From Bugulina stolonifera (lineage: Eukaryota > Bryozoa > Gymnolaemata > Cheilostomatida > Bugulidae): a stretch of 64,000 nt of DNA. The notes under the pieces are model-generated. The model was not told the DNA's origin, searched no databases, and worked only from the letters and a program-made list of their open reading frames with translations. The translations under genes and the position numbers were made by a program. The first letter of the stretch is position 1; each line of letters begins with the position of its first letter. The DNA is taken from positions 7,420,733 through 7,484,732 of the forward strand of contig OW285188.1 in assembly GCA_935421135.1 (NCBI GenBank). The letters are read 5' to 3'. This document shows positions 10,901 to 23,364 of this stretch, piece by piece.

Positions 10901-13900
10901 GAGGCAGAAAAGAGGCAGAAAAGAGGCAGAAAAGAGGCAGAAAAGGAATTCCAGAGGATTCTGATGATGAAGCGTAGAAGAGAACCACTCACATAACTTC
11001 AGTAATAAAGTATTCTACATTGCATATAATTTGTAAAATAGGAACGAAAACAAGTGGAAAGGTGAGAGGGTGTTGAGCTATCATAATTGTAACAACAGAC
11101 AGAATGGAGCAAAAGAGGAGACAATTTCAATTAATGGTGTGTCATTCAATCAGTGATAAAGTAAATGTAGAGTATCCAAATCTTATTGAATTGATTAATA
11201 ATTTTTACTTATCTGCTAGGAGTGTGAAGACAGAAAAAATTATAGGTTATTTATAAAGATTATAGTTACAATTATGTAGATATCAATAACAAATAGTGAA
11301 GTCTAGTGCAAATCATCTCCCAGCAGTATCATTTATGCTAGATAGTGTTATATACATGTAGATGTAAATTTTATAATTTCAAGTATTATAAAAACATACC
11401 AAGCACCTGCCATTCTCTGTCTTAGTGTTTATCAGCTCAGAGCTAGCAGTGAAACCTTGTCTGTTGTATGCAACGAACTGGATGTAAATGTAGTATACCA
11501 GTGTACATACTTCCCTAAATTCCTAGCAATAATATCATAATCTAATACCAGATTGCCTAAGGTCTCAACACAAGCTATTGTGTAGGTTGAACACAGCGAT
11601 GCAAATTATATGAGAAACTTGTGAACACAGGTAAATTATACATGGTTTATGTAACATAGTGTATTATGATTGTTCAGTGAATATATAGAACTGCCTATAG
11701 CAACAACCTCCAATCAATAACCACCTCAGAATCAGTGCTTTCAGCCACTACTTAGAATCTTGTTTATTGCTGTTCATCTATTGAATTGCTAATGAGTTCA
11801 ATAAATTATTACATAGTCAAATATTGCAAATTATGAGTTGTTAAATCAATCTGTATTGATCAGATCACTTGGAGTCGTTCACCCGACTGGGTATATGGTA
11901 TTTCATACCGCCATGCAGTGCTGAGTGCACTTAACGTGCGAAGGCCCTCATGTAACTGTTAGGACCACCCTAGGTGGTAATCACAGAGTAACAACCTAAT
12001 AATTGCAGCATGATACAGAGAGAGGATAACTATAATCTTGTTTGACCGGCACTGTAGATTAGAAATTGTAGACTTTCACTTTCACTAATATAATTGATTG
12101 TAAGTATTTTTTGAATGATGCAAGTTACATTGTGTGAAAATCTTGATTCTTGTTCTATATGCGTTGTAATTGTGTTTAACCAACTGTAGATGGATAATAT
12201 CAAATTTGCTGAGAGCTTTAAACAAACTTTGGAATGGATGCCTCAGGTAATTACAGTTTTTCTATGAGTACTTTAATTTGGTGAAGTACATTGGGATATT
12301 TTGATGTGAGAATAATGAACCAATAGATTTTAAGCTGTTGTATCATCAGCTGACCAATATTATGAAAATCGGGAGTTGTCTACTCCTGCTATTTAGCTGC
12401 ATTGTCCACATCCGCGTATTTGAAGTACAATACATTAGTTAGTTCACAGTCATGTGAATTGATCTATTTATGAGTTGTGGAATTATTGTCTAAGTATATG
12501 ATAGAATAAAACACAAACCACGAACAGTCTTCTCTTTCTTCACAAAATCTGATGTTATAAGATTTTTTCTATCGCAATCCACATGATTTATGTCTAGAGA
12601 ATGAAGAAGATCTTTCAATCGTGATGAACCACAAAGAATAATCTTTGGATTGCTTCCACCTGTGCACTAGTTGGCTGGTAGTAATACATGTAATATTTAG
12701 AATTCTAACTAGTATTCCCACCAATAAGGACCGTCACAATATGGGTAAGAGGTACAAATCCACATCATATTTATTATCTACTGATATAAATCTGGAAGCC
12801 AACAACCTTATGATAGTCCATGCCGACCTTCCTCATAGTGACAACAGAATTACATCAAATAACATCAATAGTAACACCACTGGGATTATATTGAGGTTCA
12901 GTAATTGGGTTGGATATAAAACTAAAGAAATACCCAATACTGATGTAGAGAAATAACAATACAATAATCTGTTTTACCAAACTAAAAAATAGATGTACAT
13001 GGAATTATGTACTATTCAAGTTAATAATATAATATAATATTGATTTGGAATGGATTACAGCTGCACTCATATAGTTACTATCGTAGTCTTTATGATACAC
13101 TACATGTCTAGTTTACACAGCTACGAGTACATCACACAACAGTACGACCGCATCCATATACTGTGTACCATTACAAAGTGCAGCTACAACACTCACAGAA
13201 TAAAAAATAATCAAAATAAAAATCTCAGAAATGTCTACATTTATGTGATATATTCACTAGTCGTAAGTAGCACAACATACTGTCAGCATACATGACACAA
13301 TGTTAGTATGTCATATAATAGTCACCTCACATAACCATTTCTTACATAATGCAAATAGTTACATGTACACATGCTATTAGTCAACTCGCAAATCAAACCA
13401 CAGACAGACATTTACATACACATGTTATGTTGGTTATTTCATTCTCAACTCCATAAACTTAGTTGAATTATTCATTAATCACACGTTTTATTTAAGCAAA
13501 TTGTTATAATTTATTTATACCTATACAACTTTTTAAATTGGTCTTTTCCTCTAAAAGAACAAGATTAAAATACATGTAACACTAATACAGTGATTACTAT
13601 TAATAGTAGGTCTACATGACTTGTAGATAGAAATATGTGATACACGTGTACATTATGTACATAATTATACTCTAATATCATGATACAGTAAGGCTATTAC
13701 ATATATTTATTATATATATATTCTATTGGGATGTTTCAGAGTATACTATTATAGGTGAAGAGTGAAAAATTTTTAAAAGCTAATTTCATCAACCACATGG
13801 TCAAAGATTGTAAATCTATGTAGTAGTTGTTCTCTCTCTTTTTCCTAGCATTGAAAATAAAAAGAGAGAGGACAACTTTCTACAATAATTTATAGCTTAC

Positions 13901-16900
13901 AAAAGTACTCGGCTTTTTTGTTTCTTTATCATTCAAATGCAAAAAACATCAACCTGTAGTCTGAAAAGGTGGCTAGTGTAAAAATCGTTCCCATTTTATT
14001 AAAGAAACTGTTTCTTTTTTATGACTTCATAAAACAATTAAACTTTTGACAACTTTTATAACATACAATCCTCAAGTTTTTCGTAATTGGTAAATCTGAA
14101 CTATCTTACATGTAGTTAGACTGTAGATCATTAAATAAATTTTTATACAATGCCAAAAAGCCCACATTATATTGAAAGATTTAGCCTGAAATCATTTTGA
14201 AAATAATTAAAGTGAAAGGAGAGAAAGAGCAGTAGTAGCAGCAAAATCATTAAAATAAAACAAACATAGCCATAGATATTACTAAATTAGGTTAAATGAG
14301 GAAATTAATCTTTCCAAAACAATTTGAAACAATGAGCAGAAACAGTGGGGGGGGGGGGGCTGTTTAAAAATTTCGAAAGAGAGTTCAATAAAATGTGGGT
14401 CAAAGCATAGTAGCAAGTATTACAGTGTGCTTGTACGTGTGATTATATTCTTCGGTTATAGCACTATACCTTTTACCCTGAGCACATAATACAACATGTA
14501 GTTTAGTACTATGGAATGCTAGTATGAGGTAGGAATTTAGTCGCTCATTATTATTATTTTAATGTTAAGGAACTCATTTTAATCTCTGTCAAATAAATAG
14601 AAGTTTTACACAATTCTGAGGGACATACCTTTCTAGTCCTTTATATGTTCCAAGTAGAACTTTACGTTCAAAGTTTATTGGGTGCTCATAGCGTCCTGGT
14701 CTATTTCGCCTCATCGTGTCTAGAAGTCTCGACTTGCCTCCGTAAAGGTGTTGGAGCATGTTGTATGTAACCTCTGCTTCTGTGAATAAATAGCCCATTG
14801 GTTATACAGATGTGCTCAAAGAAGGGGGCAGAGAGAAAATGGGCACCCTCCCCAAACTGAATACAGATTAAATCGTGATCCAATTTGTTATTATCCAATA
14901 GGAAAATAAAACAAAGGCAAAGAATTAATTAATTATTGAACATGGCAAACTGTTGAGTGGAGAGACTAGATTGATGAAGTGAGTGAATATATTGAATGTA
15001 AACATTGCTCTATTCTCATAAATTTCTTATACAATTAATGTGTCTTTGTAAATAATAATGTCTTTATTCAGATGTTATTTATAAGGAGAGTGAATAGGAA
15101 AAATGTAAGAATAGAATGTTAGTGCAAATGAACTGAAAAAAAACAAACAGAAGATTCATAAAATTGTGTCTTGCAGCAGATGCAGACTCTGATTACCATA
15201 ATATTTATGAAGATACATGTAATAATTATATGTAATTATTACCAGATATATTATTGTGTACAATAAGTTTATAATGATATTTCTGTACGCAGATGGAAAC
15301 TAGGTAAATATAAACAAACAGGTATGATTTTGTCACACAATATAATATGTGTTATGCATTCCCTATTGTTTATTCCATGCAATGGATGGGAAGGAAACTG
15401 GCCAATTCACATGTAGATGCCAATATACTCAGAATACAGATTGTGATAGTTCTTTTGGATTACCCAGTGATTCTTACCATCTTTTTAAACTCCGATATTA
15501 TACAGTAGTTGTGTTGTTATTATTTTGAAATAATTATCATGCTGCATGTACATGTAATGTGGAGATGAAAATATCTACAGAAAAATACTTTTTTAAAGCT
15601 TTGCACTATATTATTACAATTTTATATGTAATTCTGTAGCTGGAGGTGTCAGTATCACCTCTACTGTAAATATAAACACAGCATAACTATGCAGCGTTAT
15701 ATAACTCAAATATGGCCAGGCTGAGACCTTTTATTGGAGGCACGTGTTCAATCAGGGTATGGTATTACATCAGTAAGGAAAAGAATAGAATAACATACAA
15801 TATAAATAGTAGATTGTGATTTGTTAACATTTTTATGTTTAATATTTGTATGAAAATAAACAAAAGGAAATATTGACTTTATATTTCTGAAGGAGTCTGC
15901 AGTGTTGTCAGCCAGATTTTTACTCCAAACAGAATCTTAGCAACTGGATGCTTCATCTACTCTTCTACTGGTACTATGCAGCAAGTACTGGTACTATGCA
16001 GCAAGTACTGGTACTATGCAGCAAGTACTGGTACTATGCAGCAAGTACTGGTACTATGCAGCAAGTACCGGTACTATGCAGCAAGTACCGGTACTATGCA
16101 GCAAGTACTGGTACTATGCAGCAAGCGCTGTACTGTACTGTACTGTACTGTACAGTAGCCTAGTACACATTGAATTTATTTGGTCAACAATAGTTTATTA
16201 TTAGTTTTAGTCTCAATATTTTCGACATACTTGGAAGGTGTGTGAGGAAATTAAGAACATTTCGGTAATCAGTTCTTGGTATGTGGAGATAACTCACATG
16301 TAGGCAATACAATAATATTACAGCATGTACTGCATTATTGTAAATTATACCAAGTATAATGGATTTTGCTTAATCTTGTTTACATGTTTATTACCAATTT
16401 TACCCAAACCTGTTATAAAGAATGAGATGTTACATGATATTATCATATCATAATAGCATGTTTAGAGATCTTTGCCATATACTTTTATGTTATAACATGA
16501 TGTCCTACGTCTCTCTTTCATAATATAGCACATATCAACATACTAGTACCACTTATAGTGCATATTATTGTTATTATTATTATTATTGTAGTTGTCCCAA
16601 AACCGGATATCTTTGTCAAATGCTACACACCACCTAAAGCATGCTATGTGGTTGCACATGGCTTTGGATGACAAAAAAATAACAAAAAGCACATTTGTAA
16701 CATTCTGTTTGTATGCAAATCGCAATTTGTCTTCAATTATTTGAAACTATGTAATAGTACCAATAGAAGCACAACATAAAATATACAGATTCAGCAGATG
16801 AATACAGTGTGTTGTGCATGTATTATAATGTAGGTCGAGTAGGTGGTTCCATTAGGTGGTTCTACTACGTGGTTCCATTAGGTGGTTCTACTACGTGGTT

Positions 16901-19900
16901 CCATTAGGTGATTCTACTACGTGGTTCTATTAGGTGGTTCATTAGGTGGTTCTACTAGCTGGTTCCATTATGTGGTTCCCCAATGTAAACTCATGACAGG
17001 TGGTTGGGTTACATGGTTTTGACAGGTGGTTTCAATAGGTGCTTACAGTGGTTGGGTGTTAGTTGGTGCTAGATAAGTAATAGCTACATGGTTGTATACT
17101 TGCAATGAAACACCTTGCTCTCAATTAGATGAATACACATATGATATGGAGTAGGTAGAATGATTCGATAGTTAGCTCACATAATTATAATCCCTTGGAA
17201 GATGCTACAACTGAAGCTGAAGCTGAGCAGGATATGTTATAGACTGAACACCAGGCCCAGTGGCTGAGTAGAACTTTCGGCTTGAACCTACTAGGCTCAA
17301 ACCGAAAATCTTATGTGGCTATTCAGCCTGGTGCTCAGGTTAGAATGTTACAATCAGCTGTAAAGAGATCTCTATAATACCATACAACTTATACTAACCA
17401 TGTATGTTGGTCTGGTTATGGCAAAGATGCAGTTCTGTCGTTGGACAGGTAGTTGTTAGGTGCAGAGGCGGCGGGAATATTTTGACAGCCTCAGGTTTTT
17501 ATAAGTAATTGCCAGTTGGCCTGGCGTAAGGAGGTTGGAGATGCTCAAAAATAAATGGAGCAGATTATTGCCCGTGTACCAACTTTAGAGAAGAATCAAG
17601 GCTATTTCTATCTCTCTACTTCTGTACCTCTAAATAGGCATAGCTTAGTTCTAGTTAAAACATTTATAATAATTTTACATAATATATTATATGTATAACA
17701 CAAACTTACCATAGTTGTTACACTGTGAGGTGTGCCATGACCTAAAGTGGGGGTGAGGAGAGCCTGCTCCATACTTTGCATTTAGTGCAGCAGGCTATAA
17801 AATAAATAATACAGTAGTTCAACAAATCAGTAGTGAACTACACTGATTGAAAGACTTCAAATCACTTTCAAGGATAAAGAAATTATGTTTTCAATTGATG
17901 CACTAAATAAGTAAAATCAACTGCATTTGTTTCAATTCAGCAGTTTATTTCATGGTTCCAAGTTTATGCAAATCCTACTTGAACAGGATGTCCTCCTTTT
18001 ATCAAGTATATTGTACATGCATGTACTTAGTTAGCAAAACTAATACTTTTCTCTTAGAAAGTTTAGAGCCCAGGCTACCGTCAGTGAGTTATTAAATACA
18101 TGTTGAGGTTGTGGTATGTGCATGTATGTATCAGTACATGTAGGCTCCACTCTGTGCTGATTCATTCACTATAAACAAAAAAAAACTGCACTCACTTTGG
18201 TATTCTTAACAACGTATGAACTCTGTTCTACTGAGGACGGTCTAGACGCTGCTCTCTCAGTTTGTGGTTTAGGAGTGGGTTGGCGTGTCCTCTCAGGTGT
18301 GAGGAAGCCCTTCCTGCCATAATTTGATGGTGGTTCTGGACTAGGATATGGTTTATGCAGACGAGTCTGTAAGCCTGGGGGTTCCAACTCTCCTGTATTC
18401 CAAGTTATCCAGTGTGCATCATCTTTATAACTAGTTGGAGTAGATGGATTAGGAACTCCCCAAGCTGTTGCCTGGCACTTGGCAGGTCTGTTAAACTGTC
18501 TAGATGGTGGCGCTGATTGGGCCCGAAGATTTGTTAAGCAGACGTCATCATCTAACAAATAAAATGAGAAAATACTTGTATCGATAAAGTTAGCGATGAA
18601 TCAAGGCTTTTTTAAACATACGACAACATAGACATAGAAGGAATGAACTGGTATTGATATTGAGTTTTGCATGCCAGCTGATTATTCGGTAGTAGTAGAA
18701 AGCTTGAGTGTGACGTGAGAGCATGAAGACAACTCTAACTAACGTTAGAATACCTATAACAAGGAAGAGCTAGACGAAAATAAGCTTTTTGGTTGATGGA
18801 TGGGTTTTGGGGTAAACAAGAGTTTGATTTCTAACGCTACCAACCTCAGTTGGAGTTGTCTTCTTGCTCTTTCACGTCATTTCATTCTCATGTCACACTA
18901 ACGCAGTGTTCGAAGTGGAAAAATTGAGGTGGGTACACGGTACATGCAATCTTGCAGATTAGTATTGTATAGCTGTCCACTTAATCTTATGGTAGCTAAG
19001 AAATTAATGAATTATGCTCTAGTGAGAATTGTGGATGAGTGTCAAGCACTCTACCACTACGCTATCAGGTCCACAGCAACTGCTTGGGGAAAACTAGCTA
19101 TTAAAATGAGGGTACACACCTGCTGGTCATATAACCACTAAAATTAAGGTGGGTACACACCGTATACTCCCGTATAACCACACTTCGAACACTGCACTAA
19201 CGTCTTTTACCACTACCGCTGACTACTAGTACAAAACACAGCAACAGCAAATCTACCAAGATGCACCATTTTTCTGTCTAAAATAACTTCCATTTTCACA
19301 GAAATTTGACCAAATCAAGCATTTAAAACTGAACCTGTAGCCCTCGATAGACTTAGAATAATAATGATAGCACCAAGGCTAAACCATTATAATTCCAAAT
19401 ACAGTCATAGTATGCTACTACTGCTAGTTATAGAACAAGGATACTCCAGTGTATAACTGTGGCTATCTACACTGTGTAACAAATACTACATTTATTTTAT
19501 TCTACTAAAAGTTTATATAGAAATAAGCTTTCTCTTCAACCTACTGTAGAAATAGTCCAAATCTAACATTTCACTGCTAAAATCGTAATCCATCATCATT
19601 CAGCTGTATGATCATGAAATGAACCCTTAGTCATATATTTGTACTCCAAACTCCACAGCTGGCTGTTTAGAGTAGAATATTGTCGTTGTCAAATGAAACG
19701 GATCTCACTTGTCAACGGTTTCAAGTTTATATTTAAAATAGTGGAGACCCTTGACAACACACTCTACTAATTTGCCCAGGATATCAAAAAGAATACGGCA
19801 ATCAATATTTACCCTTTAACAATAATGTAATATTTAAATACAGGAAATTTAGCAGGTCTAATTACATCACATTGTTTAGTAATGAAGGAATGCAAAGAGT

Positions 19901-22900
19901 TCAATACTGTAATATACCTTTACATGTAGTTACATAGTTCTAAAAATTACATACATGATGGTGTGTTACTTAGCTACTATTTAGTTGACTACACAACGCT
20001 TTTACAGCCAGCAATATGTTCTAGAGCTCAAATAGGGTTTCAGTTTGTTATTATATTGTTGGCAAAGTAATGTACATGTGTGCAGCAATTCACAACATGG
20101 TCAATTTTTTTATAAAATGTAGTGTGTGTACACTACAATGTAATGCAAGCCTATAGTAAAGTGTAAGCCCAAAGCACCTGCCAATGATACATGTAGCAAG
20201 CACCTGCTGCCACCAGTCTTTATATCTTACCTACCTGGAGTTATAGGTTTATACGTATCCACTGAGTACTTCTTAAGTATAGGTTTATGATTTGATTGAG
20301 CTTTAACTACAGACTGTGAACTATTTGTCCTGAGCAGCACCATTTTGTAGATGCTGCCTAACACAGTAGTGAGCAAAGTCAGCAGTAGTTGCTACGGTAC
20401 TATTACAATAGCTTAACAAATGTTAGTCTGTGATTATTTAACTTTATCAAATCAATTTATCAGTAAAAGGTTTCATACAAATAGTGAATTGTGTTTGAAA
20501 AGAATCCATACACTTGGCTAAACAATGTTAGTTCTCTAAATATATCACTTAATAAAATAAATGTATCAAATCTGCGTATAGTCACTACTGCAGTATATCG
20601 TGTTATCAGTATTACATATTACCATAATAGTCACAGAACGTGTATAAATGTAAGGTGTAATAAATAGACCGACATATAATTTTTAAATGAAGTCTATTAT
20701 AGCAGTAAACATACATGTACCAGTAACACCATACTTCACTATATCGTCATAATATTATAATTTGTAATTCAAATATTCTACGTTATAAAAGTGATCGCTT
20801 ATGTCATAATTCTTGCGCAATTTACCTTATTCAAGTAACAAAAACTTATACTTTGAAGATAAAGTGGTGACATTGCTAGATTCATCTCCCTTACCTGCAC
20901 CAGAATATAAGCTAGAAACTTGATTACCTCAATAAATAGTTTTGCTCCAAGGAAACTGAATTTCACCAAAAATTACATGTGCATACCGTGTATATTATAC
21001 ATCATTCACTGCAACCAGATTTTTAAAGTAGATGGATAAAATTAAATATGAGTTGTACTTGCATGAAGTGGGCTAGGAAAACATACCGTATACACGCAGG
21101 GGCTGCTTACTCTTTGCCATATTTTCTCTGACGTCATTCAACACTTCTGTTTCTGGCTGCAAGGCTGGAGGACCAATCTGATTTTCTATTCGAAAAAATC
21201 ACATTGAACGAGTGTAATGATTGTATTGAGTGCAATTACCGCATCCTTTGAAATAAGTTAATGGAAAAATACACTGAATGCTTTTTGTAATTGCAAGGTT
21301 CTACTAAGTCATATATAACGTCATGACTTGTATTATATACACTAACCAGCATTTACATAGTCTAATCCTAGATCAGTCCTCGACCATCCCACATCCTCTT
21401 CAGCAAAACTCTGAAACACAAGCTAATTAATCTTCATACTCTCCATAAAATATGACAGACACAAAATATGTATTTATATGGTCTCAGGGTAGTCCCTATA
21501 TCTAGGGGGTAGTTATTAGATAACACACCTCTAACCGACCCTCAGCGGAGGTTGAGCACGGGACTGGTTGTTTCTTAGGGGCCGAGAGATTTGATGGGCA
21601 GCTGTTTCTCTTCCCCAACATTCTATTTCTGAAGTATATTGATGGCTACAGTATAATAAGAATGTAAACTCACAACTTGCTTACTTGTCCTATTTTCGGA
21701 AGTGAATAAATACAATAGTGTTAGTGCACTATGACAAATTCAGCAAATACATAAAATATGATATTAATATAAAGATAAAAACGTAGCAGATTTATTTTGA
21801 ACAGAGAATACATGTGCTGGCAGCCATTATTATATGCCAGCTGTTCTTTTACACAGAAACATGTTATTGTAATGAGAGAACAACTTCCCATTTATCATGA
21901 TATCGCAATATAAGCACACATTCATTATGACAGTAACAGAGTGTACATTTTGTATTTGTATTACAATAATAATTGACTTGACTGTACATGTATCTACCTG
22001 ACTGCGTGTAGGTACATGTAGTGCCCTAGAGTATGAATCCGTATAACTACTGACAGGGGTGTTCAGTGGTGGCTCATCATTCAGGAACTCGTCATCCTTA
22101 GCAGAGTGAGGGAAGGGTTTTCCCGAGAGTGGGCTAAAGAATAAGAGAAGATAACTCTTAGACTAGAACCTGTAGAATATTTTATTGTTCTTGCTTGCGC
22201 ACAAAAATTCAAAAAAAGAAGACAACTCAGAAAGGTGTTATTATTTCTATATTGTTCAAGACTGCAGATAATAATATGCATGTATACAATATAATTATGT
22301 TAAAATACATGTAATATGCTGTATTGGAGTTTTGTTAGAATCATAGTAGAATTGCCAAAAATGCATTGTATTTCACATATTATTGTATTATGACTGCATC
22401 ACATAGGTAAGATATAAAATACAGTTCCGTTTCAATTTACTTTTACCTGCTTGGCTGTATTTATACTCGACTCTTTTACCATCCCATATTTTATATTGCT
22501 GCATTGAATCGAAAGTTATGAAACTAGTGTTAGCATGTCAAACCCATTTTAAGCCTTTTCTCTCTGCTAGACACCTAAATTTTTCAAAGATTTTGTGTTA
22601 ATAATCATGTTTCGCTGTTGCAGAGGCTTACCAAATGGTTTTTGTTGTTTGTCTGTACCAACCACTAGACCAACGTTTACTGTTTGTATTTAGCTTTCTA
22701 CAGTGAGTAGCAGCTGGGGCGTACGGGTCTCTAAGATACATATCAGTCAGCTGTGCCCTTGCAATCTTATCATCTATTAAAATGAAATTCATTCAGATTA
22801 GTTCACATTTAAAAATTAAAAGATGATGACTGTGTCATATTTAAAAGTTACAAGTTACCAATACTGCTGATGCAAGAAGAATGTTTGTTATTTTAAGAAT

Positions 22901-23364
22901 AATAATAATATGTTATCACTGATAACAAACCAAAGATGGTGAAAGATATGCAACTCAGCAAGAGGCCTAAAACCTTTTCTCTCTGAAGCCGAATCGACAT
23001 CAGAGAGAAAACTGACAAGGCATTATCTGCTGAAGCTCAAGGATACACCGTTACATTGCTAGAGGTATATTGTGCTCTTCTAGCAAAACTACTCAAAGAG
23101 ATTTTAGAGGAGCCGCAGTTGGAACAAATATCTCTGATTGCGAAAAATCAGAATTAGCCAATACACGTACATGTACACAACACAACCACTTGCATGATTA
23201 GATCTCAGTTGGTAGGAGAAACAAGACAATTACATGTATAATATTTAGCAAAATTACATACGGGTATTGTCTCTTCTCTTATTGCAAACTGTAAATTTTA
23301 AGCTGTGAAAGGCGAATCTGGGTTTGCTGGTATCACACTCTGGAGAAGGCAGTTCATGTTCCAT
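7905..23364 (-). CDS. Unrecognised 592-residue protein, 13 exons
   Basis: Phase-consistent chain on the minus strand: 23262-23364 (ATG), 22632-22773, 21998-22133, 21529-21645, 21347-21410, 21087-21185, 20235-20357, 18196-18551, 17710-17794, 14629-14779, 10715-10825, 9483-9618 and 7905-8060 (stop TGA). It starts MEHELPSPECDTSKPRF. The protein is Pro/Ser/Arg-rich with no signal peptide, membrane span or enzyme motif that I can see. The longest exon (residues of about 262-380) is rich in PxP and SPxP runs. A more ordered stretch follows, with YNMLQHLYGGKSRLLDTMRR and, further on, CYDCSPREFYGNFYREAGF. The composition recalls cilium or sperm microtubule-associated proteins, but that is only a guess. 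Every junction keeps an open frame, which supports a real gene. Introns hold many repeats, and the large one at 10826-14628 shows no exon I could support. Confidence 0.72.
8247..8275. repeat. Short palindromic repeat shared with 17258-17342
   Basis: CCACTGGGCCTGGTGCCCAGG with internal dyad symmetry, followed by CTAATGTTAT. Related text occurs in both arms of the inverted repeat at 17258-17342. It is probably a fragment of the same small element. Confidence 0.5.
10889..10945. repeat. 11-bp tandem repeat (GAGGCAGAAAA), about 5 copies
   Basis: Simple tandem array of an 11-bp purine-rich unit in the intron just upstream (in gene sense) of the exon at 10715-10825. A minus-strand ORF through it is low-complexity and out of frame with the exon. 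Confidence 0.9.
13819..13883. repeat. Hairpin of the GTTGTYCTCTC family
   Basis: Arms TGTAGTAGTTGTTCTCTCTC and GAGAGAGGACAACTTTCTAC with an A/T-rich loop, in an intron of the 13-exon gene. Confidence 0.8.
14347..14359. repeat. Poly-G tract (13 G)
   Basis: Uninterrupted run of 13 G in intronic sequence about 270 bp from the exon at 14629-14779. It could form a G-quadruplex or be length-variable. Confidence 0.85.
15966..16155. repeat. 20-bp minisatellite (8 copies) followed by a TACTG pentamer array
   Basis: Eight units of TACTGGTACTATGCAGCAAG with a few T/C changes (15966-16125). A short TACTG run follows at about 16131-16155. It is intronic in the 13-exon gene. The overlapping ORFs (Tyr/Cys/Ala repeats) are repeat artefacts. 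Confidence 0.92.
16563..16590. repeat. ATT microsatellite
   Basis: Short trinucleotide ATT run in an intron of the 13-exon gene. Confidence 0.85.
16832..17045. repeat. Degenerate 13/26-bp minisatellite
   Basis: Irregular repeats alternating GTGGTTCCATTAG and GTGGTTCTACTAC, decaying to both sides. Intronic, with no coding meaning seen. Confidence 0.8.
17258..17342. repeat. Small inverted-repeat element
   Basis: Left arm ACACCAGGCCCAGTGGCTGA plus TTTCGG; right arm CCGAAA plus GTGGCTATTCAGCCTGGTG. The whole element would form an imperfect hairpin. Related sequence occurs at 8247-8275, so it is probably a small non-autonomous element. Confidence 0.65.
18711..18879. mobile_element. Short TIR element (MITE-like) with GAAGACAACTC arms
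   Basis: About 170 bp bounded by inverted repeats. Left: TGACGTGA then GCATGAAGACAACTCTAACT. Right: AGTTGGAGTTGTCTTCTTGC then TCACGTCA. The arms share the GTTGTC/GACAAC core of the hairpin family but are separated by a spacer. No target-site duplication was identified. Confidence 0.65.
18904..19194. mobile_element. hAT-type MITE with 8-bp target-site duplication
   Basis: A 291-bp element with inverted ends CAGTGTTCGAAGTG and CACTTCGAACACTG, the right end carrying small changes. It is flanked by a perfect 8-bp duplication CACTAACG (18896-18903 and 19195-19202). Eight-bp duplications and CAGTG ends are typical of hAT transposons. It has no transposase, so it is non-autonomous. GGTGGGTACAC occurs near both ends in the same orientation. 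The interior (about 19040-19090, minus strand) has a tRNA box-A-like stretch. Confidence 0.85.
22964..23021. repeat. Short hairpin TTTTCTCTCTGA / TCAGAGAGAAAA
   Basis: Perfect 12-bp inner arms with partial outer pairing (GGCCT and AAGGC) around a 13-base loop, in an intron of the 13-exon gene. It resembles the GTTGTC-CTCTC hairpins in size and pyrimidine/purine strand bias but lacks the GTTGTC core. Confidence 0.65.

Noticed and set aside
10711..10992. 93-residue minus-strand ORF
   Set aside because: Only 10715-10825 is a real exon; the upstream part is the translated 11-bp repeat and intron.
12645..12956. 103-residue plus-strand ORF
   Set aside because: Lies in an intron of a minus-strand gene, Asn/Thr-rich from AT bias, no motif and no splice context.
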